Below, one piece after another: positions 1 through 8,263 of a stretch of DNA of 64,000 nucleotides (position 1 is its first letter; each line of letters starts with the position of its first letter). The DNA is from Thalassovita mediterranea (GTDB lineage: Bacteria > Pseudomonadota > Alphaproteobacteria > Caulobacterales > Hyphomonadaceae): the NCBI GenBank assembly GCA_019448215.1, contig CP080408.1, positions 2,170,001 to 2,234,000 on the forward strand. The letters run 5' to 3'. The position numbers were made by a program, and so were the translations under genes. The notes beneath the pieces were generated by a model that ran no database searches, was not told the origin of the DNA, and saw only the letters and a list, made by a program, of their open reading frames with translations.

Positions 1-346
1 CGGTGATGCCGACCGCGCAGCAGGCCCAGTAGATAATCATCCATTCGGGGAAATTGCGCATGGAGATCGCGACGCGGTCGCCGGGCTTCACGCCCTGCTT
101 GAACAGCCAGTTCGCGACCGAGTTGGAGAGCGCGTGCGTCTCGCCATAGGTCAGCTTTTCGTCGTGATAGATCAGATAGTCGCGGTCAGCGAATTCAAGC
201 GTCGAGAGCCAGACTTCACGCACGCTGGGCGGAGCGGTCTTCCAGGCCCGGATCCGGTTGCCGAGAATTTCCTGCTCGACGATTTCAAAGTCGCCGCCTG
301 GGCCGGTGAGTTCGCTTTTGGCCCGCTTGAGTTCCTCGTAGTACAT
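1..346 (-). CDS. Acyl-CoA synthetase / AMP-dependent ligase, N-terminal part
   Basis: N-terminal 115 residues of an AMP-binding (ANL superfamily) ligase; the rest lies beyond the left edge. The translation starts MYYEELKRAKSEL and runs into the family's N-terminal pattern, with LTYGETHALSNSVANWL followed by GVKPGDRVAISMRNFPEW. These enzymes adenylate a carboxylic acid with ATP and pass it to CoA. The nucleotide-binding and hinge motifs are not in the window, so the substrate (fatty acid or other carboxylate) cannot be told. The ATG at 346 is the first in frame and lies downstream of the outer-membrane factor gene on the same strand, 71 bp beyond its stop. The family call is firm; substrate unknown. 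Confidence 0.85.
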   Translation of the reverse strand, partial: MYYEELKRAKSELTGPGGDFEIVEQEILGNRIRAWKTAPPSVREVWLSTLEFADRDYLIYHDEKLTYGETHALSNSVANWLFKQGVKPGDRVAISMRNFPEWMIIYWACCAVGIT

Positions 347-417
347 GTTCCGCCCTGTGTTTTATGTTTCGGCCACTCTTACACTGAGTTGGCCGTCCGA
401 AAACACCGGACGCGGCG

Positions 418-1851
418 TCAGCCTCCGAAGGCGGCGTATATCCCGACGCGGCGGCGGAGCGCTTCGTAGCGGGCCTGAAGTTCTCCGTCCTCAGCTGACA
501 AGGTCTGGCGCTGGGCATCGATCAGGCTCAGCAGGCTCTCGGCGCCTTCGCGGTACCGGATTTCAATCAGGTCGCGGGCGCGCGTGGCTGCCTCGAGAGC
601 GCCAGACCTGAAGGCTGTTTCCTCCACGGCGTAATTATAGCCTAGCAGCGCGGCGTCCGCCTCTGTCAGCGCGTCGAGCACTGTGCCTTCGAAATTGGCC
701 CGAGCCGCTTCGACATCCGCTTCCGCCTGCTCAATCTGTGCACGGGTCAGCGGCAGGTTGAAGATGCCCCAGCTCAGCCGCGGACCGAAATTATAGCCCA
801 GCGCATCGGCGCTGAAGAGCTCGCTGGGCTCGCCAGCCTGGTAGTTTGCCTGCCCGGAGAGTGTCAGGCTTGGATAGAGGTCAGCCGTTTCAATACCGAC
901 CCTGTAGGTCGCAGCAGCAAGCTGGCGCTCGGCCGCGCGGATATCGGGCCGGCGGCGAAGAAGCTCCTTCGGCTGGCCGATCTCGACCGGGCCGAAAGCC
1001 TCCACCGGCTCAAGTGCGTCGGTGCCGCCCGGCTGGAGCGCTGGATACGTCTCATAGAAATCAGGAAGGGTGTAACCGGTGAGGCGTGCGAGCCCAGTTA
1101 CGGTCTGCGCGCGGGCCGCTTTCAGCGCGCTGACCGCCGCCTTGGTCGTCTGCACCAGATTGGTCTGGCGCTCGACATCGATATCGGCCACTTCACCCGC
1201 TTCACGCAGGCGAACAGTCAGGCCAAGCACATCCTCCTGGCGTTCGACATTCCTCTCATTCACTGAAATGCGGGCATCGAGCTCGCGAAGGGTGAGATAG
1301 GTGCGCGCTGTTTCAGCCAGGATCGCGCGCGCCGCATCGGCTGCAATTGCCTCGCGCCCGCCGAGCGCCGCTTCGGCCTGCGCAATGCCGTTCGCCGTGC
1401 GTCCGAACAGATCAGCCTGCCAGCTGAGTTCTGCGCCCGCAGAGTACAGAGTTTGCGCTTCAAACTCGAAAGGTACGTTGGCGCCAAGGCTCGCGGCTGA
1501 CTGCTTCTGGCGTACCACCGACGCGTTGAGGGCACCCATTGGCAAGGCGGCAGAGCGCGCAGCGCCCAGGGCCGCCTGCGCATTGGCGACATTCGCAGCC
1601 GCCTCCTCGATGCTTGGATTGCGAGCCTTTGCGTCCTCGATCAGTGCCGTCAACAGTTCGTCATTGAACGCCGTCCACCAGTCGGACCGGGGCAGCTGGC
1701 CGGGCGCGAGCACATCGGAATCTCCAGCGACCCAACTATCCTGATAGACTTCTGTCTCTGGCGGATCATATTCAGGCCCGACGGTCAGGCACGCTGAGAG
1801 GGAGAGCGCGCAGGCAGCAACTGCCGGTATCCGAAGCAGAGTTTTCATCAT
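418..1851 (-). CDS. RND efflux outer-membrane factor, NodT family lipoprotein
   Basis: TolC-like outer-membrane channel of a tripartite efflux system, 477 residues. A lipoprotein signal with lipobox LSAC is followed by LTVGPEYDPPE, the typical start of mature NodT-family proteins. Two long helical OEP repeats follow, with EAAANVANAQAALGAARS and later RRPDIRAAERQLAAATYRVG, the family's second-repeat signature. An in-frame extension to 1968 would overlap the divergent adaptor gene. I chose the ATG at 1851 because AGGA lies 5 bp upstream and the lipoprotein signal begins there. It is divergent from the adaptor and pump genes at 1947-6310, the natural partners. Substrate unknown. Confidence 0.9.
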   Translation of the reverse strand: MMKTLLRIPAVAACALSLSACLTVGPEYDPPETEVYQDSWVAGDSDVLAPGQLPRSDWWTAFNDELLTALIEDAKARNPSIEEAAANVANAQAALGAARSAALPMGALNASVVRQKQSAASLGANVPFEFEAQTLYSAGAELSWQADLFGRTANGIAQAEAALGGREAIAADAARAILAETARTYLTLRELDARISVNERNVERQEDVLGLTVRLREAGEVADIDVERQTNLVQTTKAAVSALKAARAQTVTGLARLTGYTLPDFYETYPALQPGGTDALEPVEAFGPVEIGQPKELLRRRPDIRAAERQLAAATYRVGIETADLYPSLTLSGQANYQAGEPSELFSADALGYNFGPRLSWGIFNLPLTRAQIEQAEADVEAARANFEGTVLDALTEADAALLGYNYAVEETAFRSGALEAATRARDLIEIRYREGAESLLSLIDAQRQTLSAEDGELQARYEALRRRVGIYAAFGG

Positions 1852-1946
1852 GACAGTCCTGCGGCTCGCTGACCTCTTGTCTGTAACCTGTCGATCTATA
1901 TCCAATCGAACAAGAGACCTAATGCGCCAACAAGATCGAAACAGCC
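1852..1946. promoter_or_regulatory. Divergent promoter region of the RND efflux genes, with nested inverted repeats
   Basis: The 95-bp gap between divergent starts must hold both promoters. It contains CTCTTGT (1874-1880) and its complement ACAAGAG (1910-1916), and inside them TCGAT (1891-1895) and ATCGA (1905-1909) around CTATATCCA. Efflux operons are often controlled by a repressor at such sites, but no regulator gene is adjacent. The operator role is inferred. Confidence 0.4.
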
Positions 1947-3137
1947 ATGTCTGAAGATTACCGATCACAGGAATCTGAAAAGAAGCCGAGCTGGATCTGG
2001 TGGCTCGCAGGTCTCGGGGTGCTTGGCCTTGGTATTCTGATCATGATGCTGGCCGGTGCGGGAAGTGGTCCTGAAGAAGGCGCCGTCGCGCAGGAAGACA
2101 GCATTCCCTATGTCGAGACGGTTCGCCCCGAGCAGGCTGGCTCGACCTTCATGGTAAGGGCGCCGGGCCGTATCCAGCCCCGCGAGCGTCTCGACCTAGT
2201 GGGCGAAGTGTCTGGCAAGGTCACAAACGTCAATCCGGACCTGCAGGCCGGTGGGCGTATCGGCCGGGGTGAAACCATCCTGCAGATCGATGACGGAGAC
2301 CTCCGCGCCAATCTGGAGCGTGCGCAAGCGCAGCTCGCGACAGCTGAAGCACGCCTGAGTCAGGCCGAAGCCGAACGTGATCGCCAGATCAATCTCGCTG
2401 ACATTGGCGCCTCCCCGGAAAAGGCTGCCGAGCAAGCCATCGCCGCCTATGAGGACGCCGAGGCCGGCGTCAGGCAGGCTAGATCCCAGCTTGTGATCGC
2501 AAGACGCAATCTTCAGAAGTCGTCGATCGTTTCGCCTTTCGACGCCATTGTCGTTTCCGAAACAGTTGCGCCGGGCACCTTCGTCTCACCGGGCCAACCG
2601 CTCGCCCGGCTGATCAGCGCAGGCGAGGGCGAGATACAGGCCGGCCTGCCTGCCAAGGATGTCCGGGCTGTGCGCAGTGCACTGGCGGTGCGCGGTGACA
2701 CTCAGCTGCCCGTAAGGGCTGTGCCAAACGCCACTTCACTCAGTGCGACAGATATTGATGGCTATCTCGCTGAATTTTCGCCTGAAATTGATCAGCAATC
2801 GCGCACGGCAACGGTCATCGCCGTCTTCCCGGACGCCTTCGCGCCAGAGAACCAGGGCGACATCTTTGCAGGCGACTATATGGACCTCCTGATCGAAGGA
2901 CGCTCCGATACGCCGATGTGGCGTGTGCCAGACGGGGCGGTCCGTCAGGATGCGTTTGTGTGGGTCGTCGGCACCAATGAACAGATCCGCCGCGTCAATG
3001 TCGAAACGGTTGATCGTGATGAGGACGGTGTGCTGATCCGCGCGCCGGGACTGTCTGCCGGCGACAGTCTGATGCTTACAGTTCTGGCAGAAGAAATCGA
3101 CGGGATGCGGGTGCACCTGCAGGAGACCCAGTCTTGA
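1947..3137 (+). CDS. RND efflux periplasmic adaptor (HlyD/MFP family)
   Basis: Membrane fusion protein linking the inner-membrane pump to the outer-membrane channel, 396 residues. The N-terminus has a polar stretch and one membrane segment at about residues 17-39, so it looks membrane-anchored rather than lipidated. Then come the lipoyl/barrel-sandwich half VTNVNPDLQAGGRIGRGETI, a long coiled-coil hairpin (about residues 117-190, LERAQAQLATAEARLSQAEAERD), and the second lipoyl half IVSPFDAIVVSETVAPGTFV. It overlaps the next gene by 4 bp at TTGA, so adaptor and pump are translationally coupled. Confidence 0.92.
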   Translation: MSEDYRSQESEKKPSWIWWLAGLGVLGLGILIMMLAGAGSGPEEGAVAQEDSIPYVETVRPEQAGSTFMVRAPGRIQPRERLDLVGEVSGKVTNVNPDLQAGGRIGRGETILQIDDGDLRANLERAQAQLATAEARLSQAEAERDRQINLADIGASPEKAAEQAIAAYEDAEAGVRQARSQLVIARRNLQKSSIVSPFDAIVVSETVAPGTFVSPGQPLARLISAGEGEIQAGLPAKDVRAVRSALAVRGDTQLPVRAVPNATSLSATDIDGYLAEFSPEIDQQSRTATVIAVFPDAFAPENQGDIFAGDYMDLLIEGRSDTPMWRVPDGAVRQDAFVWVVGTNEQIRRVNVETVDRDEDGVLIRAPGLSAGDSLMLTVLAEEIDGMRVHLQETQS

Positions 3138-6100
3138 TCCGGATGATCGAGGGCGTCCTTGCCAACCGGGTGGCGGCAAACCTCCTGATGGTCTTCCTCG
3201 TCATATCGGGACTGGCCTCTCTGTCTGCCCTGAATGTACGCGTTTTTCCGCCGATTGAGACCTATACGATTTCCGTCACCGTCCCTTACCCGGGCGCGAC
3301 GCCTGAGGACGTAGAGACTTCCATTGTTCGCCCCATTGAAGAGCGGCTGGAAGGACTTGAGGGGATCGACAAGATCACCAGTCTCGCCGCCTCCGGCGTT
3401 GGCAATGTCGTCGTCGATATTCCCGAAAGCGAAGACATCTCCGAGATGCTCGACGAGGTGAAGAACGAGATCGGCCGGATCACTGTTTTCCCTCAGGCGG
3501 CAGAGGCCCCGCAGATTTCAGAGGTCGAGGCTGACGAGCTGGTCGCCCAGATCATTCTTCATGGCGATACAGATCGGCAGACACTGAAACAGGCCGCCGA
3601 CCGTGTGAGAAGAGAACTCGCAGCCAAGGACGGCCTTTCGCTGGTCGAGATCGGCGGCGTTGCTGACTATCTGATCGAAATCGCCGTTTCCGAAGAAGAG
3701 CTGCGTGCGCGCAATCTCAGCCTCACATCGATTGCGCAGGTGATATCCCAGCAGAGTCTCGATCTGTCCGCAGGCGAGATCGAGAATGACCGCCAGCTTC
3801 TTCGTGTGCGCGCCGTCGGAGAACGCAGAACTGGCGCTGAGTTCGAGAACATCGTGGTTGGCGCAGGCCGCAATGGCGCGCCAATCTATCTCGAGGATAT
3901 CGCAGCCATCCATGACGGACTTTCTGATGATCCGGTAGAGGCCAATTATGCAGGCGACCCGGCGGTCACGGTGTCCGTTTTCAGGGTCGGGCGGGAAAAG
4001 ACGCTCGATAATGCGCAGATTGTCCGTGAGTATCTCGACACTGAGATCGACGCGGCGTTGCCGGGGAATGTCGAGTATGTGCTCTGGCGCGACGAGGCGG
4101 TAAACCTTCGCTCGCGCATCGATCTTCTCGTCCGCAACGCCGTGCTGGGTTTGGTGCTGGTGACGCTGCTGCTCTTACTCTTCCTCGACATCAGGATCGC
4201 TTTCTGGGTTGCGCTGGGGGTGGGTGTCAGCTTTGTCGGCGCTTTCTTCCCGATGCTCATCTTTGGCATCACCATCAACCAACTCTCGCTGTTCGGCTTC
4301 ATCCTGGCCATCGGCATTATCGTCGATGACGCTATCGTGGTGGGGGAGAACATCCACGCCAACTGGCGTGCCGGGGCAGGGCAGATGGAGGCTGCGCGTC
4401 TCGGTGTGACGCGCGTGGCGCGGCCCGTCCTCTTCTCGGTTTCGACTACGATGACAGCTTTCGTGCCGATCCTTCTCGTACCGGGCCTGTTCGGACAGTT
4501 TCTGGGTCAGGTCTCAGCCGTCGTGATCGTGCTGCTCTTTTTGTCGCTGGTCGAAAGCCTCTTCGTGCTGCCGCGGCATCTCTCTCATCTCAGCGATGAG
4601 CCTCCCGGACGATATTCGCCCCGCCGCTTTGCCGACCCGGTGCGCGACCGTGTTGCCGGTGCGCTGCGCAAATTCTCTGCAGGGCCGCTGAAGAAAGCGA
4701 TGCAGTTTGTTGTCCTGCGCCCGGTCATGGTCCTACTGATGGGTTTTGGCATCCTCTTCGCCACGCAGGCGCTGACGGCCAGCGGCTATGTCAAATTCAT
4801 CTTCTTCCCAGCAGTAGAGGGCGACTACGTCACTGCGGAACTGGAGCTTGCTGAAGGCAGCTCGGAAGATCAGACGCGCCGGTTTGCGATGCAGATCGAA
4901 CAGGCCGCCACGCTCGCGATCGAAGATGTAACCAGCCGCGACGACGGCCTCGTGGGTGTGCTGTGGCAGATCGCCGAACCACTCGGCGGTAACGAAGCCA
5001 ACGCCACAGGCGGCGGCGCCGGCGCCATCTCGGGTAACCGCGCTTTCGTCGTCGCCCAGCTTCAGGAGTCGAGCAGCCGCGATTTTGCCGCGCGTGACTT
5101 TGAGCGCGCCTGGCGCGAACAGGTTGGCCGCATCCCCGGCGCAGAAAAGCTCACCTTCACCTCTGACCTCGTCAGTCCCGGCGCGCCTATCCAGCTACAG
5201 ATATCTGCGCGCACAGACGAGGAAACACGCGAAGCCGTGCTGGAACTTCGACGCGCACTCGAAAGCCGCCCCGGCGTCTATGACGTTCGTGACGACCGCT
5301 TCCGGACAACTGAAGAAGTCCAGATCCAGCTGAAACCGCTCGCGCGCAATTACGGCCTCACGCAGAGCGATCTGGCCCGGGAGGTTCGTGCGGCCTTCTT
5401 TGGCGCAGAAGCCGTCCGCATCCAGCGCGACCGCGAGGAAATTCCCGTCCGCGTCCGCCTGCCGGAAGGTGAGCGGGCTTCGCTCGAGACGCTGAAGCGC
5501 CTGCGCGTGAAAGTGGGTGAAGGCTATATCCCTATGGAGGCGCTTGCCGACCTTACCATCGCGCCCGCACCGGCAGCCATCAACCGCGTGAACGGGCGGC
5601 GTATCTATTCGCTCAACGCCTTCGTCGATGAGGACATCACCACGGCTGACACCGTCTCGGCCTATATGTTCGAACAGGCCCTGCCGGAGCTTCAGCAGGA
5701 CTATGAAGACCTCACCATGCAGGTTTCCGGCGATCAGGAGGATCAGGCCGAAGCCCAGCCTGTGCTCGCACGGAACTTCATGCTGGCACTTATCGTGATC
5801 TACAGCCTGCTGGCGCTCAACTTTCGCTCATACAGCCAGCCGCTCGTCATCATGGGCGCCATCCCGTTCGGCTATGTGGGCGCACTGATCGGACATGGCC
5901 TGCTCGGCGCGGACCTGACGCTTCTGTCTTTCTTCGGGATCATTGGCCTCTCGGGCGTCATCATCAACGCGTCGCTGATGGTGACTGACTTCCTCAATGA
6001 GCGGCTTGAGAATGGTGAAGAGCCTGTGGAAGCGGTCGTGTCGGCCATGCTCGACCGCTTCAGGGCGATCCTGCTGACGACGCTCACGACCTTCCTTGGT

Positions 6101-6310
6101 GTGACGCCAATCATCCTCGAGACGAGCATTCAGGCCCAGTTCCTGATCCCGACAGCCATCTCGCTTGGCTTTGGTATCCTGATCGGGACCTTCCTTCTCA
6201 TCTTCATATTGCCAGCCCTGCTGACCATCCATCTGCGCATCTTCGGCGTGCCAGACAGCCGTGTCGAAAATGAAAACGGGCACAGCGATAAAGCTGCGCC
6301 CGCATCCTGA
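3134..6310 (+). CDS. RND efflux pump permease (AcrB/HAE-like)
   Basis: Proton-driven inner-membrane efflux pump, 1058 residues, the usual length, with 12 predicted TM segments and two large periplasmic loops. TM4 carries the proton-relay pair Asp398-Asp399 in GIIVDDAIVVGENI. In TM10 the position of the AcrB lysine (Lys940) is taken by Asn945 in SGVIINASLMVTDF, so this is not a canonical AcrB relay. The TM11 arginine is kept in FRAILLTTLTTFLG. The start may be the TTG at 3134 that overlaps the adaptor stop, or the ATG at 3143. Substrate unknown. Confidence 0.92.
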   Translation: MIRMIEGVLANRVAANLLMVFLVISGLASLSALNVRVFPPIETYTISVTVPYPGATPEDVETSIVRPIEERLEGLEGIDKITSLAASGVGNVVVDIPESEDISEMLDEVKNEIGRITVFPQAAEAPQISEVEADELVAQIILHGDTDRQTLKQAADRVRRELAAKDGLSLVEIGGVADYLIEIAVSEEELRARNLSLTSIAQVISQQSLDLSAGEIENDRQLLRVRAVGERRTGAEFENIVVGAGRNGAPIYLEDIAAIHDGLSDDPVEANYAGDPAVTVSVFRVGREKTLDNAQIVREYLDTEIDAALPGNVEYVLWRDEAVNLRSRIDLLVRNAVLGLVLVTLLLLLFLDIRIAFWVALGVGVSFVGAFFPMLIFGITINQLSLFGFILAIGIIVDDAIVVGENIHANWRAGAGQMEAARLGVTRVARPVLFSVSTTMTAFVPILLVPGLFGQFLGQVSAVVIVLLFLSLVESLFVLPRHLSHLSDEPPGRYSPRRFADPVRDRVAGALRKFSAGPLKKAMQFVVLRPVMVLLMGFGILFATQALTASGYVKFIFFPAVEGDYVTAELELAEGSSEDQTRRFAMQIEQAATLAIEDVTSRDDGLVGVLWQIAEPLGGNEANATGGGAGAISGNRAFVVAQLQESSSRDFAARDFERAWREQVGRIPGAEKLTFTSDLVSPGAPIQLQISARTDEETREAVLELRRALESRPGVYDVRDDRFRTTEEVQIQLKPLARNYGLTQSDLAREVRAAFFGAEAVRIQRDREEIPVRVRLPEGERASLETLKRLRVKVGEGYIPMEALADLTIAPAPAAINRVNGRRIYSLNAFVDEDITTADTVSAYMFEQALPELQQDYEDLTMQVSGDQEDQAEAQPVLARNFMLALIVIYSLLALNFRSYSQPLVIMGAIPFGYVGALIGHGLLGADLTLLSFFGIIGLSGVIINASLMVTDFLNERLENGEEPVEAVVSAMLDRFRAILLTTLTTFLGVTPIILETSIQAQFLIPTAISLGFGILIGTFLLIFILPALLTIHLRIFGVPDSRVENENGHSDKAAPAS

Positions 6311-6325
6311 GTTAAATTTTGAAAG

Positions 6326-6820
6326 CTAGCTGCCGAAGCCGTCGCCAACGCCGAAGTCGCGGCGGGCCGACACGATGCTCACGATCACGCCCACCATGAC
6401 GTCGATGAGGACGAGACAGGTGAAGAGGAAGAAAGTGGCGGTCGCGAAATTGGCGAACAGGATGAAGCATACGATGCAGGTTAGCAGTACCGCCATCGAC
6501 GCCATGTGATTAATCATGGCGCTGGAGCGCGAGCTCGTCGATTTCATGAGTTCGATTGACAGCAGCACCAGCGAGACGAGTAGCAGGATATCCCCAACCT
6601 GCATCTTCCAGCTGACGCCGGACACCATCGAAATCGAGAACAGCGTTGCATTGAGCGTTCCAGCAATCGCTGGCGTCTCGTCCATGTGCTGGCCGCCCGC
6701 AATAACGGCCATGATGACGTAAACTATAAAGGGGAAAACTAGCAGTGGCGTGATCTTTTCGATCCGCCTCAAAGTCCCCACTTTTGGCCGGGATCTGCTT
6801 GATCCTGTTTGATCGCTCAT
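6326..6820 (-). CDS. Small four-TM membrane protein, function unknown
   Basis: A 164-residue protein I do not recognise. A basic N-terminal tail (about 25 residues, SRSRPKVGTLRRIEK) precedes four hydrophobic segments at about 27-42, 78-92, 107-123 and 124-148, and a short Gly-rich end. It is convergent with the pump gene (15-bp gap). The ATG at 6820 has AAGGA about 8 bp upstream, a good ribosome binding site. The many Ser, Met and Val residues between segments and the short loops give no enzyme motif. It may be part of a conserved family of unknown function in related marine bacteria, but that is a guess. Confidence 0.7.
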   Translation of the reverse strand: MSDQTGSSRSRPKVGTLRRIEKITPLLVFPFIVYVIMAVIAGGQHMDETPAIAGTLNATLFSISMVSGVSWKMQVGDILLLVSLVLLSIELMKSTSSRSSAMINHMASMAVLLTCIVCFILFANFATATFFLFTCLVLIDVMVGVIVSIVSARRDFGVGDGFGS

Positions 6821-7042
6821 CCTGATATCCTTTCCAGTAACGGCGTCTCATGCGCAGCCCTGCACAAGTTAGTAACCAAACTTGCCCGGCACGTCGATGC
6901 ATGTCGCCGATTACGCGAATTAGTTAAATGGGCTGACGACGAAGCAATCGACTGTTTCTGCCAATGTTTCTCCCCTTCGCGGATTGGTAAAGCGCCCTAA
7001 ATGAGGCAGTGAGCACGTCTCAGGCGGCAACGGGCAGGATTG

Positions 7043-8260
7043 ATGGCAGAACGCGAATTCAAAGGCTTCGGCGGTCTTCTACTCAGCGCAGACATGCGCG
7101 GATCGGAAGATGACCCGTCCGTTCTGCTGCTTCACGGCGGCGGGCAGACCCGTCACGTCTGGCAGGAAACGGCCGACGCGCTGGTGAAGGCGGGCCGCCA
7201 TGTCATCAGTCTTGATCTTCGCGGCCATGGCCGCAGCGCGCGCTCTGAAGATGCGCGCTATGAATTTGATGCTTGCGTGGAAGACCTGCGCGCCGTGCTC
7301 GCGCAGCTTGCTTCGCGTCCTGTTGTTGTCGGAGCAGGGCTCGGCGGCTGGATCGCGCTGACGGCAATCGGGGAGGACGGGGCCCACCTCGCATCCGGCC
7401 TTGTCCTCGCAGATGCCCCGCCAGAAATTGACCTTCGCACCGCTGGCGCACTCGCGGCCTCTATCCGCTCGGCCCCGGCTCAGACGGAGAATGTCGATCC
7501 GGTCTTCGGTGACGTGATCGATGTCGAAAAGTCGAGTGAGCGTATATCGCTCGCCGCCTCCGGCCTCAAAGTGCCGGTCCTGTTCGTCCGCGGCGCTCTC
7601 AGCAGCTTTGGCAACCGCGACGCCGCAAACCGCTTCGTCGAGAAGGTTGCCACCGCAGAGTTCGCAGAGATCGAAGACGCCGGCCACCTTGCCGTATTCG
7701 ACCGGTCTGATGCATTCAGCGCCGTCCTGCTCGACTTTCTGGAACGCCGCGTCCCGCGCGTGATGCCTGATTACAAGCAGGGATCGGATGCGCGAACACT
7801 GCGTGACGCGCTCGGCTGCTTTGCGACCGGGGTGACGGTCGTCACCACCATGTCGGCAGAAGGTGAGCCAGTCGGATTGACGGCAAACTCCTTTACCTCG
7901 GTCTCGCTGGACCCTCCGCTGCTGCTGGTCTGCATCGCCAAAAGCTCGTCCAGTCTTGAAGCGCTGGAGGCCTCGAAGCGCTTTGCCGTCAACGTCCTGC
8001 ATATTGGCCAGCAGCCTGTTTCCAACACGTTTGCCATGCCGGGCGAGGACAGGTTCTCGCAGACGCCATGGCAGGAAGGTCAGTACGGATCGCCGCTCAT
8101 TTCAGGCGCTCTCGCCAATTTCGAATGTATCAAGTTCGACATGCATGATGGCGGGGACCATGTGATCCTCATCGGCAAGGTGGAGCGCGCAAAGTACGAG
8201 CCGCGCCGCGATCCGCTTCTTTATTTCAAGGGCAAGTACCGCCGGCTGCACTTTGCCTGA
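7043..8260 (+). CDS. Alpha/beta-hydrolase fold fused to flavin reductase domain
   Basis: A 405-residue two-domain protein. Residues 1-240 are an alpha/beta-hydrolase fold: HGGG oxyanion strand-turn near residue 32, LDLRGHGRS, and a C-terminal EDAGHLAVF with the expected His at 215. The nucleophile elbow, normally GHSMGG, reads GAGLGG, so the serine is replaced by Gly99. Residues from about 250 to the end are a flavin reductase (FMN-binding, HpaC/RutF-like) domain starting DALGCFATGVTVVTT, with GLTANSFTSVSLDPPLLLVC. The flavin reductase half looks intact and would make reduced FMN from NAD(P)H for a monooxygenase. The hydrolase half is probably not a Ser hydrolase. The ATG at 7043 follows AGGA closely; a TTG at 7040 is the alternative. 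No monooxygenase lies next to it. Confidence 0.85.
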   Translation: MAEREFKGFGGLLLSADMRGSEDDPSVLLLHGGGQTRHVWQETADALVKAGRHVISLDLRGHGRSARSEDARYEFDACVEDLRAVLAQLASRPVVVGAGLGGWIALTAIGEDGAHLASGLVLADAPPEIDLRTAGALAASIRSAPAQTENVDPVFGDVIDVEKSSERISLAASGLKVPVLFVRGALSSFGNRDAANRFVEKVATAEFAEIEDAGHLAVFDRSDAFSAVLLDFLERRVPRVMPDYKQGSDARTLRDALGCFATGVTVVTTMSAEGEPVGLTANSFTSVSLDPPLLLVCIAKSSSSLEALEASKRFAVNVLHIGQQPVSNTFAMPGEDRFSQTPWQEGQYGSPLISGALANFECIKFDMHDGGDHVILIGKVERAKYEPRRDPLLYFKGKYRRLHFA

Positions 8261-8263
8261 GAA

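Noticed and set aside
394-412. Inverted repeat CGTCCG/CGGACG after the outer-membrane factor gene as a terminator
   Set aside because: Only a 6-bp stem and no T-run on the minus strand.
1852-1968. N-terminal extension of the outer-membrane factor to 1968
   Set aside because: It would overlap the divergent adaptor gene and precede the lipoprotein signal; a good ribosome binding site lies at the ATG 1851.
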